Source: Paraburkholderia ginsengiterrae (GTDB lineage Bacteria; Pseudomonadota; Gammaproteobacteria; Burkholderiales; Burkholderiaceae). Taken from it: 64,000 nucleotides of DNA. Made by a program: the position numbers and the translations under genes. The stretch is from positions 18,682 to 82,681 of the forward strand of contig NZ_LXKA01000276.1 of NCBI RefSeq assembly GCF_001645125.1, given 5' to 3'. Positions 46,225-56,853 of the stretch are shown here, in pieces (position 1 is the first letter of the stretch; each line of letters begins with the position of its first letter). The notes beneath the pieces were generated by a model, which was not told the origin of the DNA, made no database searches, and worked only from the letters and a program-made list of their open reading frames with translations.

Positions 46225-47667
46225 TCAGGCGATCAGCAGATCGTCCCGCCAAACAATCCTCAGGTGCGGCTCATCCGACTCGCGCCGCTCCGGCAACGCG
46301 GCGCGGTTCACCCCGAGCAGAGGCACGAACAGCAGGTCGTCGCCGACGAAAAGCAACGGCACGTCGCGCTTCCAGGCAGGAACACCGCGTTCCTGGAACA
46401 GGTTTTTCAACGTACGGCTGCGCGCACCGGGCGACTCGCCCACGCGCATGCGTTCGCCGCCGCTGCGTGAGCGCACGCTCAACACGGCACGCTGCAAAAC
46501 GCTGACGGGAATCGTATCGGGACCGCGAGCGTCCTCGAACGGCTCAACAGGGGCGAACACGAAAGTGCCGCGCCATTGCGGCAAATGCCAGACCGACTCG
46601 CCCTGCCATGAAAGTTCGCTGATCGCGCGCGCGACCAGCGCGGTTTCGTCGGCGGGTTCGCTGCTGTCCCCTGCTTCCCAATAGACCAGGCCGCGATAGC
46701 TGCGCAACGCCTGTCCTGCGTGATCGACACGCAGGCCATGGCCCTCGCCTGCTTCGCCGACTTCGCGCAGCTGGCGCAACGCATCGGCAAGACGCGCACT
46801 CGACGCGGCAACCAGCCCGAGCGAGCGCATCCAGTAGCGCAACAGGTTGAGCGCCCGATCGTCGTCGAGCGCGAGCAAGGTGTCGTGCGAAAGCGCGCGC
46901 CCTTCTTCGCGTGACGCCACCGTCATGTCAATGCGCGCGAGTTCATCAAGCAGACGCTGCGCCGACGCTGCATGCGCCGCCGTGCGCGCGAGCGCATCGC
47001 GAAAGCCGGGAAAATGGATGGCGAGCGCCGGCGTCACATCATGGCGCAAGGCATTGCGCGCGTAACGTGTATCCGCGTTCGATTCGTCGTCGATCCACTG
47101 CAACCTGCGAGCACTCGCGTACTGCTCGAGTTGCGCGCGCAGCAGATGGAGCAAAGGCCGCATCCGCGTGACCGATGCACCCGCCGGCAAATACGCCGGC
47201 GCCATCGCCGCGAGACCCGCGAGGCCGGCGCCCCTCAGCAATTGCAACAACACGGTTTCTGCCTGGTCGTCCGCGTGTTGCGCGAGCCAGAGCGTATGAA
47301 CACCGCGTGCTTCACAGAGTGCATCCAACGCGCGATAACGCGCATCGCGCGCCGCAGCCTCGACGCTCGCCCCCGCATCGCGCGGCACGTCGACGCGCTC
47401 GGCCGCGAACTCCACGCCGCGCTCCCGCGCGAACGCCTCGCAGTGAGCAAGCCACGCATCGGCGTGAGGGCTCAGGCCGTGGTGCACATGCAGCGCCACA
47501 CAACGCGACGCCCCGGCGACGCGCGCGGCGGCATCGAGCAGCACACTCGAATCGACACCGCCGCTGAACGCAATAGCAATCCGCCCGCCTGCGGGCAGCG
47601 CGGACAGCGCCACGCCGACCGCCTCGAGAACGAGGCGGTCGGCAGGGGAATCGGCGGTGGAGATCAC
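46225..47667 (-). CDS. tilS: tRNA(Ile)-lysidine synthase
   Basis: TilS modifies C34 of the CAU-anticodon tRNA-Ile to lysidine so it reads AUA. The 480-residue product has the P-loop motif AFSGGVDSSVLLDA (N-type ATP pyrophosphatase), HHGLSPHADAWLAHCE, and WLAQHADDQAETVLLQLLRGAGLAG, with a TilS C-terminal domain (SGGERMRVGESPGARSRTLKNLFQE). It follows accA by 48 bp on the same strand. Confidence 0.96.
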   Translation of the reverse strand: MISTADSPADRLVLEAVGVALSALPAGGRIAIAFSGGVDSSVLLDAAARVAGASRCVALHVHHGLSPHADAWLAHCEAFARERGVEFAAERVDVPRDAGASVEAAARDARYRALDALCEARGVHTLWLAQHADDQAETVLLQLLRGAGLAGLAAMAPAYLPAGASVTRMRPLLHLLRAQLEQYASARRLQWIDDESNADTRYARNALRHDVTPALAIHFPGFRDALARTAAHAASAQRLLDELARIDMTVASREEGRALSHDTLLALDDDRALNLLRYWMRSLGLVAASSARLADALRQLREVGEAGEGHGLRVDHAGQALRSYRGLVYWEAGDSSEPADETALVARAISELSWQGESVWHLPQWRGTFVFAPVEPFEDARGPDTIPVSVLQRAVLSVRSRSGGERMRVGESPGARSRTLKNLFQERGVPAWKRDVPLLFVGDDLLFVPLLGVNRAALPERRESDEPHLRIVWRDDLLIA

Positions 47668-47715
47668 GTCGCTAGCGCGCGCAGCGCTGAAGGACGAAAG
47701 AGGACGCGCGCGGGC

Positions 47716-48687
47716 TCAAGCACCCGGCGTCGTTTCCTTGAACTTGCCGTACGACATCAGCCGTTCGAAACGGCGTTCGCGCAGGTCGTTGATGCTCATG
47801 CCCTGGAACTGGCGCAGCGAATCGGCCAGCGCACGGCGCAGCATGGCGGCCATGCCCTTCGGATCGCGATGCGCGCCGCCGAGCGGCTCGTTGACGATCT
47901 TGTCGATCAGGCCAAGCGCCTTGAGACGATGCGCGGTCAGGCCGAGCGCCTCCGCGGCTTCCGGCGCTTTCGCGGCGCTCTTCCACAGAATCGACGCGCA
48001 GCCTTCCGGCGAAATCACCGAGTAGGTCGAGAATTGCAGCATCAGCACGCTGTCGCCGACCGCGATGGCGAGCGCGCCGCCCGAACCGCCTTCACCGATG
48101 ATGGTCGCGATCAGCGGCGTCTTCAGTTCGGCCATCACGTACAGATTGCGGCCGATCGCTTCCGATTGGCCACGCTCTTCCGCACCGATGCCAGGATAAG
48201 CGCCCGGCGTGTCGATGAACGTGAAAATCGGCAAGCCGAATTTTTCGGCGAGACGCATCAGGCGTTCGGCCTTGCGATAGCCTTCCGGACGCGGCATGCC
48301 GAAGTTGCGCAGCGCGCGCTCCTTGGTGTCGCGACCCTTCTGATGGCCAATCACCATGCATGCCTGGCCGTTGAAACGCGCCAGACCGCCGACGATCGAC
48401 AGGTCGTCCGCATAGTTGCGATCGCCATGCAGTTCGTGGAAATCGGTGAACAGTTCGTTCACGTAGTCGAACGTGTACGGGCGCTGCGGATGGCGGGCAA
48501 TTTGCGAAACCTGCCACGGCGTGAGGTTCGCGTACAGATCTTTGGTGAGCTGTTGACTCTTCTTGGACAGCCGCTCGATCTCTTCCGAAATATCGACGGC
48601 CGAATCGTCCTGCACGAAGCGCAATTCTTCGATCTTCGCTTCGAGTTCAGCGATCGGCTGTTCGAAATCCAGAAACGTGGTCTTCAT
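47716..48687 (-). CDS. accA: acetyl-CoA carboxylase carboxyltransferase, alpha subunit
   Basis: AccA with AccD transfers carboxyl from biotin to acetyl-CoA to form malonyl-CoA, the first committed step of fatty-acid synthesis. It has 323 residues. Signatures are [72 protein letters not shown] and [16 protein letters not shown]. It lies between tilS and the glycosylase gene. Confidence 0.98.
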   Translation of the reverse strand: MKTTFLDFEQPIAELEAKIEELRFVQDDSAVDISEEIERLSKKSQQLTKDLYANLTPWQVSQIARHPQRPYTFDYVNELFTDFHELHGDRNYADDLSIVGGLARFNGQACMVIGHQKGRDTKERALRNFGMPRPEGYRKAERLMRLAEKFGLPIFTFIDTPGAYPGIGAEERGQSEAIGRNLYVMAELKTPLIATIIGEGGSGGALAIAVGDSVLMLQFSTYSVISPEGCASILWKSAAKAPEAAEALGLTAHRLKALGLIDKIVNEPLGGAHRDPKGMAAMLRRALADSLRQFQGMSINDLRERRFERLMSYGKFKETTPGA

Positions 48688-48759
48688 TGGTTTTAATCCT
48701 TGGACTTACCGGCAGCGCGTATTCTAACCGCGCTCGCCGATGTCAAAACCATCTCACAA

Positions 48760-48783
48760 CTATCAATTCTTAACAATTGATAG
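48760..48783. repeat. AT-rich inverted repeat between glycosylase gene and accA
   Basis: CTATCAATT and AATTGATAG form a perfect 9-bp stem with a six-base loop, in the 125-bp gap upstream of accA. It lacks the GC content of an intrinsic terminator, so an operator or processing site is equally likely. Confidence 0.45.
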
Positions 48784-48812
48784 TATTTTGAGGCGGCCCC
48801 GCTTTCTGACGC

Positions 48813-49853
48813 TCAGTAGTCGACCGGCAATGGATCGAGACTGCGCCACATATACCAGGTGGCGACGGTGCGCCACGGCTCCCAGTTCGCAGCGACCTCG
48901 CGCGCTTCGCTGCGCGTGACCGGTTCGCCGCTGAAGTAGTTGACGCTGATCGCGCGAATCAGGCCCAGGTCGTCGAGCGGCAGGACGTCGGGGCGTGACA
49001 GGTTGAAGATCAGGAACATCTCCGCCGTCCAGCGGCCGATGCCGCGAATCTGCGTGAGCTCGGCGATCACCGCCTCGTCGTCCATTGAAGTCCATTTGCC
49101 GACGTGCAACGCGCCCGAGACGAAATGCTGCGCGAGATCGAGCACGTATTCGGCCTTGCGCTTGGACAACCCGCAGGCGGTCAGCTTCTCCAGTCCGAGC
49201 TTGATGAACTGCTGCGGCACGAGCTTCGGACAGGCGGCCTCAACTTTTGCCCAGACCGCTTGCGCGGACGCGACCGAAATCTGCTGCCCGACCACCGAGC
49301 GTGCCAGCGTGACGAACGGATCGCCCCGGCTCAGCAGATGCACGGGACCAAACTTCGGAATCAGTTTCTTCAGAATACGATCGCGCTTGACGAGGTCCGC
49401 ACACGCCTTGTCCCAATACGCGGGAGCCGACACGTCGGGCGTGAGACCGCCAACCTGCACCGGCACCGCGACTTCGTTCGCCGCCTCTGTGCCGGCCGCG
49501 GACGCGCGCGTCTTGCGCACGACCTCGCCTTCATGGCCTGCGGCCGTGACGCGAGCGAGTTCCTGCACGTCGCCCGCCAGTTCGGCCGGCAACGCGCCAT
49601 TGCCCTTGGCGCGCGACGCCTTCGCGCCTTTCGCAGCGCTCACGTGCGCCGACGCGCCGTTGAGCGCGCGTTTGACGGCGGTCTTTTTCGACGGACCTGC
49701 CGAGGTCTTGGCCGCCACCCCGGCGACTTTCGACGATGCTTTTTTTACCGCGCCGCTGCCTGTGCGTGCCGACGTGCGAGTCGACTTTGCCGCTACTGAC
49801 GCGTTTGTCTGAGACGTGGCTCGTTTAGCCGGCGTCTTCGTGGCCGTTGCCAT
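48813..49853 (-). CDS. DNA-3-methyladenine glycosylase (HhH-GPD) with histone-H1-like tail
   Basis: The enzyme is a helix-hairpin-helix glycosylase removing alkylated bases. The catalytic domain (about residues 145-346) has VVGQQISVASAQAVWAKV, the hairpin LTQIRGIGRWTAEMFLIF, and the catalytic aspartate in LPLDDLGLIRAI. The preceding part is unusual: residues 1-90 are almost only Ala, Lys, Thr, Ser, Arg and Gly with repeated KK/AAK units, much like histone H1-type DNA-binding tails. AlkA itself is 282 residues and lacks such a tail. It lies between cysS and accA on the same strand. Confidence 0.9.
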   Translation of the reverse strand: MATATKTPAKRATSQTNASVAAKSTRTSARTGSGAVKKASSKVAGVAAKTSAGPSKKTAVKRALNGASAHVSAAKGAKASRAKGNGALPAELAGDVQELARVTAAGHEGEVVRKTRASAAGTEAANEVAVPVQVGGLTPDVSAPAYWDKACADLVKRDRILKKLIPKFGPVHLLSRGDPFVTLARSVVGQQISVASAQAVWAKVEAACPKLVPQQFIKLGLEKLTACGLSKRKAEYVLDLAQHFVSGALHVGKWTSMDDEAVIAELTQIRGIGRWTAEMFLIFNLSRPDVLPLDDLGLIRAISVNYFSGEPVTRSEAREVAANWEPWRTVATWYMWRSLDPLPVDY

Positions 49854-49900
49854 CCTGCCTCCTGCCTGGCGAGTCGATCAAAGGGAAGTTCGAGGTGCGC

Positions 49901-51298
49901 TCACACGCGCCGCCACTCGGTCAACCCGCCGGGTTTGTCTTCAAGTGCAACACCAGCCTCGAGCAATTCGGCCCGAATCCGGTCTGCTGCCGCATAGTCT
50001 TTCGCCTGCTTGGCGGCGACGCGCGCGGCGATCTTCGCTTCGATCGCGGCGGCGTCGAGCGCGCCTTCGGCGGCTGCCCCCGCTGCCTGCTGCAGGTACG
50101 CACGCGGTTCACGGCCGAGCAGGCCGATCACCGCGCCGAGCGAGCGCAATTGACGGGCCAGCGCGGGGTCGCGCGTGCGGTTCACTTCACTTGCCAACTC
50201 GAACAACACCGACACTGCCACCGGCGTGTTGAAGTCGTCGTTCATTGCTGCCTGGAAACGCTGCGCATACGCTTCGTTCCAGTCGAGCGCGGCGGCGTCC
50301 GGTGTGACGTCCTTCAGCGCGGTGTAGAGCCGCGTAAGGGCGTTGCGGGCGTCGTCGATATGCACGTCGCTGTAATTCAGCGGCGAACGGTAATGCGCGC
50401 GCGCGATAAAAAACCGCACGACCTCCGCATCGTACTGCGCCAATACTTCGCGGATCGTAAAGAAGTTGTTCAACGACTTCGACATCTTCTCATTGTCGAT
50501 CTGTACGTAGCCGTTGTGCATCCAGTAATTGACGAACGTTTGACCGGTAGCAGCTTCACTTTGCGCAATTTCGTTTTCGTGGTGCGGAAACTGCAGATCC
50601 TGGCCGCCGCCATGAATGTCGAAATGTTCGCCAAGCAGCGTGCAGCCCATGGCCGAGCATTCGATATGCCAGCCTGGCCGGCCGCGCCCGTACTTCGAAT
50701 CCCAGCCAGTGTCGGCGGGCTCTTCCGGCTTGGCCCGCTTCCACAGCACGAAGTCGAGCGGGTCCTGCTTCGCCTCGTTGGCCGCGACGCGCTCGCCTGC
50801 GCGCAGATCTTCGAGCGACTTGCCCGACAGCTTGCCGTAGCCCTCGAACTTGCGCACCGCGTAGTTCACGTCGCCGTCCGCCGCCTGGTAGGCGTAGCCG
50901 TTCGTCTCGAGCTTCTCGATCATGCCGAGCATCTGCGGAATGAAATCCGTGGCGCGCGGCTCGACGTCGGGCCGCTCGATGCCGAGCGCGTCCGCGTCTT
51001 CATGCAAGGCATTGATGAAGCGGTCGGTCAGCGCTTTGATCGTTTCGCCGTTCTCGACGGCACGCCGGATGATCTTGTCGTCGATATCCGTAATGTTGCG
51101 CACATAGGTCACGTTGTAGCCGAGCGTGCGCAACCAGCGCTGCACAATGTCAAATACGACCATCACCCGCGCATGGCCCACATGACAGTAGTCGTACACG
51201 GTCATCCCGCAGACGTACATCCGCACGACGCCTTCTTGCAGCGGCACGAAAGTTTGCTTGTCACGCGCGAGCGTGTTGTAGATGCGCAGTGATTCCAT
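49901..51298 (-). CDS. cysS: cysteinyl-tRNA synthetase
   Basis: This class I synthetase has 465 residues. It shows the zinc-site cysteine at [20 protein letters not shown] (with the HIGH-type motif), [25 protein letters not shown] and the KMSKS loop ([12 protein letters not shown]). The ATG at 51298 is the family start. It is first of the minus-strand block and is divergent from the TPR gene. Confidence 0.98.
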   Translation of the reverse strand: MESLRIYNTLARDKQTFVPLQEGVVRMYVCGMTVYDYCHVGHARVMVVFDIVQRWLRTLGYNVTYVRNITDIDDKIIRRAVENGETIKALTDRFINALHEDADALGIERPDVEPRATDFIPQMLGMIEKLETNGYAYQAADGDVNYAVRKFEGYGKLSGKSLEDLRAGERVAANEAKQDPLDFVLWKRAKPEEPADTGWDSKYGRGRPGWHIECSAMGCTLLGEHFDIHGGGQDLQFPHHENEIAQSEAATGQTFVNYWMHNGYVQIDNEKMSKSLNNFFTIREVLAQYDAEVVRFFIARAHYRSPLNYSDVHIDDARNALTRLYTALKDVTPDAAALDWNEAYAQRFQAAMNDDFNTPVAVSVLFELASEVNRTRDPALARQLRSLGAVIGLLGREPRAYLQQAAGAAAEGALDAAAIEAKIAARVAAKQAKDYAAADRIRAELLEAGVALEDKPGGLTEWRRV

Positions 51299-51534
51299 AG
51301 AGAACGGTGCGTGGGTCGAAAGAAATCCGCAATGTGTTTCAAGCGCGCCGCGCCCCGCGAAACGAACGGGACGACGGGTGCGCCGCATGCAGCAAAACCG
51401 GGCACCTGGTGCGGCGGTCAGACTGCGATCAAAGCGGAGCCGACCACGAGTGGCGAAAAGACAGTCGGCGGTTCGACGGAACGCGCAGACCTTTTGTTAG
51501 AATGGCTCGGAGTATAACATCCAGACCTGAGCCT

Positions 51535-52335
51535 ATGAAACCTTCCAGCGGACGCGCGCGCAGCGCTGCGACCCTCGCCGCGACGGCCTTCGGCGGCATC
51601 GCGCGCGGCGTCGCCCGCGGCGTTGCGCTTGATGCCACGCGCGCCCTCACCTTGCGTGTCACCCTGGCCGTCGCCCTTGCGGTCGCACCGGGTGCCGCGG
51701 CTTTTGCGCAGAAAGCGTCCACCATGCCGCAAGGCCCGGCCGTGCGGGACAACACGCCGGAAGTCGACGCGTCGATCGCGCAGAAAAACTGGCAAACCGC
51801 GCTGACCCAGCTCGATGCGCGCATCGCCACGAATCCGCGCGACGCGCAGGCGAAGTTCAAGCGCGGCACGGTGCTCGCTCACCTGGATCGCGACGACGAC
51901 GCAATCGCCGCATTCACTGAGCTCACGCAGTTGTACCCCGAGTTGCCCGAGCCCTATAACAACCTCGCCGCGCTCTATGCGAAGCACGGCCGTTATGCCG
52001 AAGCGAGCGCCGCGCTCGAAACGGCCGTCAAGGTCAATCCCGGCTACGGTCTCGCGTACGAGAACCTCGGCGACCTCTATCTGCGCATGTCCGACGCGGC
52101 CTACCGCCGTGCGCTGAGCCTCGGCAAGGCGAGCCCCACGGCCGTGCAGCGCATCGCGGACATCCAGAAGGTCATCGCGCCGCCCAAGACTAAACCGCCG
52201 GTCAAGAAGGCCGCCAGCGCGGAAGACGACAATACGGCGCGCGCCAACTCGAACATCACGCAAACACCGGGCTTCCAGTACGGCGGCGCGAACGGTTCGC
52301 TCGCCCAGCCGCCTTACATGGCGCCGTCGAAATAA
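51535..52335 (+). CDS. TPR repeat protein with N-terminal export signal
   Basis: The 266-residue precursor has an Arg/Ala-rich N-terminus and a hydrophobic stretch (LRVTLAVALAVAPGAAAFAQ) resembling a signal peptide with a long n-region. Residues about 75-185 form tetratricopeptide repeats (NPRDAQAKFKRGTVLAHL, PEPYNNLAALYAKHGRYAEA, PGYGLAYENLGDLYLRM). The C-terminus is Lys/Pro/Asn-rich. TPR proteins mediate protein interaction; the partner is unknown. It precedes two cyclophilin genes on the same strand. The ATG at 51535 was chosen because it begins the export signal. Confidence 0.83.
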   Translation: MKPSSGRARSAATLAATAFGGIARGVARGVALDATRALTLRVTLAVALAVAPGAAAFAQKASTMPQGPAVRDNTPEVDASIAQKNWQTALTQLDARIATNPRDAQAKFKRGTVLAHLDRDDDAIAAFTELTQLYPELPEPYNNLAALYAKHGRYAEASAALETAVKVNPGYGLAYENLGDLYLRMSDAAYRRALSLGKASPTAVQRIADIQKVIAPPKTKPPVKKAASAEDDNTARANSNITQTPGFQYGGANGSLAQPPYMAPSK

Positions 52336-52381
52336 AACCATTGCCCTGTCGCAAGACGTTTTTCCAACCCCGAGGACTTTC

Positions 52382-52963
52382 ATGAAATGGTTGATGTTGG
52401 CGCTCGGCAGCGCCGCCCTGATCGCAAGCGCACCCAGCTTTGCCCAGTCCGGTTCGCAAGCCGCGCATCCGTCTGTCCTCTTCAAGACGTCGGAAGGCGA
52501 CATCCGTGTCGAGCTGTATCCTGAGAAAGCGCCCAAGACGGTCGCCAACTTCCTCGACTACGTGAAGTCCGGCCAGTACAGCGGCACGATTTTCCATCGA
52601 GTGATTCGCGGCTTCATGATTCAGGGCGGCGGCTTTACCCAGAGCTACTCGGAAAAACCCACGCGCGCGCCGATTCCGCTCGAAAGCCGTAACGGCCTGA
52701 AGAACACCACGGGCACGCTCGCGATGGCGCGCACCAGCGATCCGGATTCGGCCACCGCGCAGTTCTTCATCAATACGGTAGACAACGCGGGCCTCGACTA
52801 TCCGAATCCGGACGGCAACGGCTACGCGGTGTTCGGCAAGGTGACCAGCGGCATGGACGTGGTGAAGAAGATTGAAGCCACGCCCACCACCACGCGCGGC
52901 CCGATGAGCGACGTGCCGCAAAAACCGATCGTGATCGAGTCGGCCACGGTGGTCAGCAAGTAA
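52382..52963 (+). CDS. ppiA: periplasmic peptidyl-prolyl cis-trans isomerase (cyclophilin)
   Basis: The 193-residue precursor has a signal peptide (WLMLALGSAALIASAPSFAQ) followed by a cyclophilin domain. The active-site residues are in [33 protein letters not shown] and the later GYAVFGKV. It should assist folding in the periplasm. It follows the TPR gene by 46 bp with GAGGA upstream of the ATG. Confidence 0.94.
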   Translation: MKWLMLALGSAALIASAPSFAQSGSQAAHPSVLFKTSEGDIRVELYPEKAPKTVANFLDYVKSGQYSGTIFHRVIRGFMIQGGGFTQSYSEKPTRAPIPLESRNGLKNTTGTLAMARTSDPDSATAQFFINTVDNAGLDYPNPDGNGYAVFGKVTSGMDVVKKIEATPTTTRGPMSDVPQKPIVIESATVVSK

Positions 52964-53164
52964 TTGCACGGGTACTCGCTCTGTCGAGCGCGTACCGCAA
53001 ACGCGTGCGGGCAGCAGCACACGCCACACGCGCGCAACACACACGCAACAGGCAGCGCGCACGTCAACGGCGTCAGCGCTCAATCCACACCCCGGCGTGG
53101 CCCGCCGTCAATTCATGACGACTCGCCACGCCTTTTATCCACCCATTCATCAAGGGATTCCATC

Positions 53165-53659
53165 ATGGTTGAACTGCATACGAACCACGGCGTCATCAAG
53201 CTCGAACTGGACGCAGAGAAAGCGCCGAAGTCGGTTGAGAACTTCCTCAACTACGTGAAGGCCGGTCACTACGACAACACGGTGTTTCACCGCGTGATCG
53301 ACGGCTTCATGATCCAGGGTGGCGGTTTCGAACCGGGCATGAAGCAGAAGCCGACGGCCGAGCCGATCAACAACGAAGCGAACAACGGTCTGAAGAACGT
53401 GAACGGCTCGATCGCCATGGCTCGCACCAACGACCCGCATTCGGCCACCGCACAATTCTTCATCAACGTGAACGACAACGACTTCCTGAACCACTCGTCG
53501 CCGACGCCGCAGGGCTGGGGCTACGCCGTGTTCGGCAAGGTCGTTGAAGGCATGGACGTCGTCGAGAAGATCAAGAAGGTCAAGACGGGTTCGAAGGGCT
53601 TCCACCAGGACGTGCCGGCCGACGACGTGGTGATCCAGAAGGCTGTGATCGTCGACTGA
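53165..53659 (+). CDS. ppiB: cytoplasmic peptidyl-prolyl cis-trans isomerase B
   Basis: The 164-residue cyclophilin has no signal peptide. It shows [35 protein letters not shown] and [17 protein letters not shown]. The ATG at 53165 starts at MVELHTNHG, the family start, although the frame is open to 52964. It is paralogous to the periplasmic isomerase just upstream; the pair probably arose by duplication. Confidence 0.95.
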   Translation: MVELHTNHGVIKLELDAEKAPKSVENFLNYVKAGHYDNTVFHRVIDGFMIQGGGFEPGMKQKPTAEPINNEANNGLKNVNGSIAMARTNDPHSATAQFFINVNDNDFLNHSSPTPQGWGYAVFGKVVEGMDVVEKIKKVKTGSKGFHQDVPADDVVIQKAVIVD

Positions 53660-53702
53660 GCGTCGGCGCGTTTGAACTGACACACTGACACGGGCACCTT
53701 CA

Positions 53703-54500
53703 ATGCTGCAAGAAACGCCGCTGCGAAGCGTCGCCGCGGGCGTGCCTGGCGAGGGCCGACGCCCGCACGCCGCACGCCCGTTTTTTTTCCTCTCCGATAT
53801 TCATCTGAGCGAGGCGATCCCGCATACGGTCGCCGCGTTCGAGCATTTCATCCGCGTCACGGCCGGGCAGGCGGATTCGGTGTTCATTCTCGGCGATCTG
53901 TTCGAGTACTGGATCGGCGACGACATGCTCGTTGAACCATTCGTCGCACGCATGGCCGCGCTGCTGCATACGCTGTCGGAGCGTGGAGTTGCGCTCTACA
54001 TCATGCACGGCAACCGCGACTTCCTGCTGGGCAAGCGTTTTATGAAAGCGGCCGGGGCGATCTGGCTACCCGATCCGTTCGTGATTACCGCATTCGGCAC
54101 GCGCATCACGCTCGCGCACGGCGACGGACTGTGCACCGCGGATCGCGGCTATCAAATCTTCCGGGGTTTTGCACGCAATCGCCTCGCGCAGATGCTGTTC
54201 CTGGTGTGGCCGTTTCGCTGGCGTCAGAAACTTGCCGAAAATATGCGCTCGAAGAGCGAGCAGAACCGTTCGCGGCCGATTTCACCCAAGTACGACGTTA
54301 CCCCGGCCGCCGTGGCGGCGTTATTCAAGTCGTCGAAGACGGCGACCATCATTCATGGGCACACGCACCGGCCGGCACGGCATCGCGAACCGGGTGGCGT
54401 GCGTTGGGTTCTGCCGGATTGGGACCTCGACCACGGCGAGCGCCGTGGCGGTTATCTGCGCATCGATGCCGAAGGGATCCGGGCGCTGCCGCTCGACTGA
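53703..54500 (+). CDS. lpxH: UDP-2,3-diacylglucosamine diphosphatase
   Basis: LpxH cleaves the pyrophosphate of UDP-2,3-diacylglucosamine to lipid X in lipid A synthesis. The 265-residue protein has the calcineurin-like metal motifs in order: LSDIHLS, GDLFEYWIGDD, HGNRDFLLG, AHGDGLCTADR and HGHTHRPARH. About 20 extra residues precede the usual start. It lies 44 bp after ppiB. Confidence 0.96.
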   Translation: MLQETPLRSVAAGVPGEGRRPHAARPFFFLSDIHLSEAIPHTVAAFEHFIRVTAGQADSVFILGDLFEYWIGDDMLVEPFVARMAALLHTLSERGVALYIMHGNRDFLLGKRFMKAAGAIWLPDPFVITAFGTRITLAHGDGLCTADRGYQIFRGFARNRLAQMLFLVWPFRWRQKLAENMRSKSEQNRSRPISPKYDVTPAAVAALFKSSKTATIIHGHTHRPARHREPGGVRWVLPDWDLDHGERRGGYLRIDAEGIRALPLD

Positions 54501-54561
54501 ACCGGGCGTGAGGCGGTTCGCTGTGTGTCCCGCAACGGGCGCGGCCGCGCGAGAATAAGCG

Positions 54562-55395
54562 TCAGCGCTCCACCGCCACTCCTTCCACCTTGCCGGCAAT
54601 CGCCGCCGACAAGCGCCGCAAATCGAGCAACGCGGCATCGGCGCCTTGCAGCCCTTCGAGACTCGTGCCCAGCCGCTCCAGCGCGTCGACAATTTCGTCG
54701 ATGCGTTTCGACTGCGTGGCCGCGTGATCGATCAGGCCGTGAATGGCCAGCGACACCGGATCGTCCGCGTTCGGCGTGATGCCGTACGCGCAGAAACCAC
54801 TCTTTTCGGGCGCGCGATTGGCGTCGCACGTGGCGCTGCCGGCGCCGACCGTGGCCGCCACCGGACTCACCGCAGCAGCAGCCGGAACGATGATCCGCGC
54901 CGGATTGCCGACCGCCGTGCCGCGCGCCGGCACGGGCTTGGTCACCACCGCGTTGGAACCGATCTTCGCCTCCGCGCCGATCGTGAAACCACCCAGCACT
55001 TTCGCGCCCGCGCCCACGATCACGCCGCGCTCGAGCGTTGGGTGCCGTTTCGCGCCGCGCGTGAGCGACGTGCCGCCAAGCGTCACGCCCTGGTAAATCG
55101 TGCAGTCGTCCCCGATCTGCGCGGTCTCGCCGATCACCACGCCCATGCCGTGATCGATGAACACGCGCCGCCCGAGCGTCGCGCCCGGATGGATCTCGAT
55201 GCCGGTCATGAAGCGCGCCATCTGCGAGATGAAACGCGCGAGCCAGCGGCGCCTGGCCTGCCAGCACGCATGCGCGAGCCGGTGCAGGACGAGCGCGTGC
55301 AGCCCCGGATAACACGTGAGCACTTCCCAGGCGCTGCGGGCGGCAGGGTCGCGCTCGCGGATCGTGGCAATGTCTTCGCGAAGTCTCGTGAACAT
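54562..55395 (-). CDS. cysE: serine O-acetyltransferase
   Basis: CysE makes O-acetylserine from serine and acetyl-CoA for cysteine synthesis. The 277-residue protein has the N-terminal helical part ([20 protein letters not shown]) and a left-handed beta-helix of hexapeptide repeats ([63 protein letters not shown]). The C-terminal 80 residues after the helix are longer than in E. coli CysE and helical. The ATG at 55395 is the family start. Confidence 0.95.
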   Translation of the reverse strand: MFTRLREDIATIRERDPAARSAWEVLTCYPGLHALVLHRLAHACWQARRRWLARFISQMARFMTGIEIHPGATLGRRVFIDHGMGVVIGETAQIGDDCTIYQGVTLGGTSLTRGAKRHPTLERGVIVGAGAKVLGGFTIGAEAKIGSNAVVTKPVPARGTAVGNPARIIVPAAAAVSPVAATVGAGSATCDANRAPEKSGFCAYGITPNADDPVSLAIHGLIDHAATQSKRIDEIVDALERLGTSLEGLQGADAALLDLRRLSAAIAGKVEGVAVER

Positions 55396-55626
55396 GGCAG
55401 GGACTGTGTTGTAGGGAAAAAGACCGCCCGCGCGAGCTGGCGCGCATGACGGCGTGGCTCGCCGCATAGCACGGCGGCAGCTTTGCTTAGAACGTTTTGG
55501 GGATTGTAGGGGGATTGCGGAAAACCTGCCGGAAGTCCACGCGGCCCGCGGGGTCGTCGCGGGGTCGTCGTACGTTACCGGTCGACCGCGCGGCGGCGAG
55601 GCGCGCCGCGCGACGGCAGGACGCGC

Positions 55627-56478
55627 TCAGGACGCGTCTCCGTCCTTCGGGCGGGTCTTCAGCAGAATGTGCTTGGCGATGCCGCGCACGATGTTCACTT
55701 CCTCGCGCTCGAGGCCGGAACGCGCGAACAGGCGGCGCAAGCGCGACATCAGCTTCTTCGGATTGGCCGGATCGAGAAATTCGAGGGCGACGAGCGCGCT
55801 TTCCAGATGCGTGAACATGCTTTCGATTTCGTCGCTCGCCGCGCGCGCGCCGGCCGGCTCGCCCTGCCCTGCGCCGGCTTGCGCCGCGGCGGGAGCCGGC
55901 GCAGCGGCGCTGTCCGCCGACAGATACATCGTGCGCAACTCGTAGGCCAGCACCTGCACGGCCTGCGCGAGATTAAGCGAACTGTAGGCCGGATTGGCCG
56001 GAATATGCGCGAGCGCGCTGCAGCGTTCGACGTCTTCATTCGACAAGCCCGTGCGCTCATTGCCGAACACCAGTGCGATCTCGCCATGCACCGCCTGCTC
56101 ACGCGCGACGCCGGCCGCGGCGCGCGGCGTCCATTGCGGGGGCCCGTATTCGCGCAGCCGCGCGGTCAGCGCGATCGACCAGTGCACGCCGCTCAGGGCA
56201 TCGGCGAGCGTCGGCACGACGTGCGCGGACGCCAGCACGTCGTCGGCGCCGCTCGCCATGGCGATGGCTTCCGGATCGCTTTGTACGTGCGGCACGCGCG
56301 GCGCCACCGGCACGAGGCGCGAAAAACCCATGGTTTTCAGCGCACGCGCCGCCGCGCCGACATTGCCCGGATGGCTTGGCTCGACGAGCACGAAGCGAGT
56401 CGAGGTGAAGCCGCCGCGCAACTCGGCCACGGCGGGATCGGAAGAATGGTGGGTATGGTCCACGATGGAACTCTGCAA
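55627..56478 (-). CDS. trmJ: tRNA (Cm32/Um32) methyltransferase
   Basis: TrmJ is a SPOUT-class enzyme that 2'-O-methylates position 32 of several tRNAs. The 283-residue protein has FVLVEPSHPGNVGAAARALKTMG (SAM-binding knot start), ALVFGNERTGLSNEDVERC, and SLNLAQAVQVLAYEL, as in the family. An Ala/Gly/Pro-rich segment lies between the knot and a C-terminal helical part. It is divergent from suhB. Confidence 0.94.
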   Translation of the reverse strand: MQSSIVDHTHHSSDPAVAELRGGFTSTRFVLVEPSHPGNVGAAARALKTMGFSRLVPVAPRVPHVQSDPEAIAMASGADDVLASAHVVPTLADALSGVHWSIALTARLREYGPPQWTPRAAAGVAREQAVHGEIALVFGNERTGLSNEDVERCSALAHIPANPAYSSLNLAQAVQVLAYELRTMYLSADSAAAPAPAAAQAGAGQGEPAGARAASDEIESMFTHLESALVALEFLDPANPKKLMSRLRRLFARSGLEREEVNIVRGIAKHILLKTRPKDGDAS

Positions 56479-56853
56479 GCCAAAGACGCGTATGGTAGCG
56501 CCAACACCGCGCCGGGTCCGAGGTCCGCACCACCGCGGGGATCAAATAACCGGCGCGCGGACTGGTCAGACGGCCCCCGGACAGGTCCGGCGTCGGGTAA
56601 ACGCTGCCGCCGCGCCCGGACTCAGGTAAAATAGCGCAATTCGCGCCCGGCTTTCGTCTACGGAAAACGTCTACGAAAAGTCCCGCGCCTCGTTCTTATT
56701 CAATTCGTCTCCGTCGGCGGAATGCGCACCGGTCCTGTACCGGGCGGGCGTTCCGTGCTGTTTCCGCGCCTCTTCGAGGGCGCCCGATTAGCGCAGGTTA
56801 GCGCTCAATTACCGGCCAGCAGCCGTGCTGCCCCGGCACAAGGATCCAGTCTC
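56479..56853. other. intergenic region between trmJ and suhB
   Basis: The 375-base stretch carries no gene. A -10-like TAAAAT at 56627-56632 could direct suhB; the corresponding -35 (CTGCCG) is weak. If used, suhB has a leader of about 215 nt. Confidence 0.4.
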
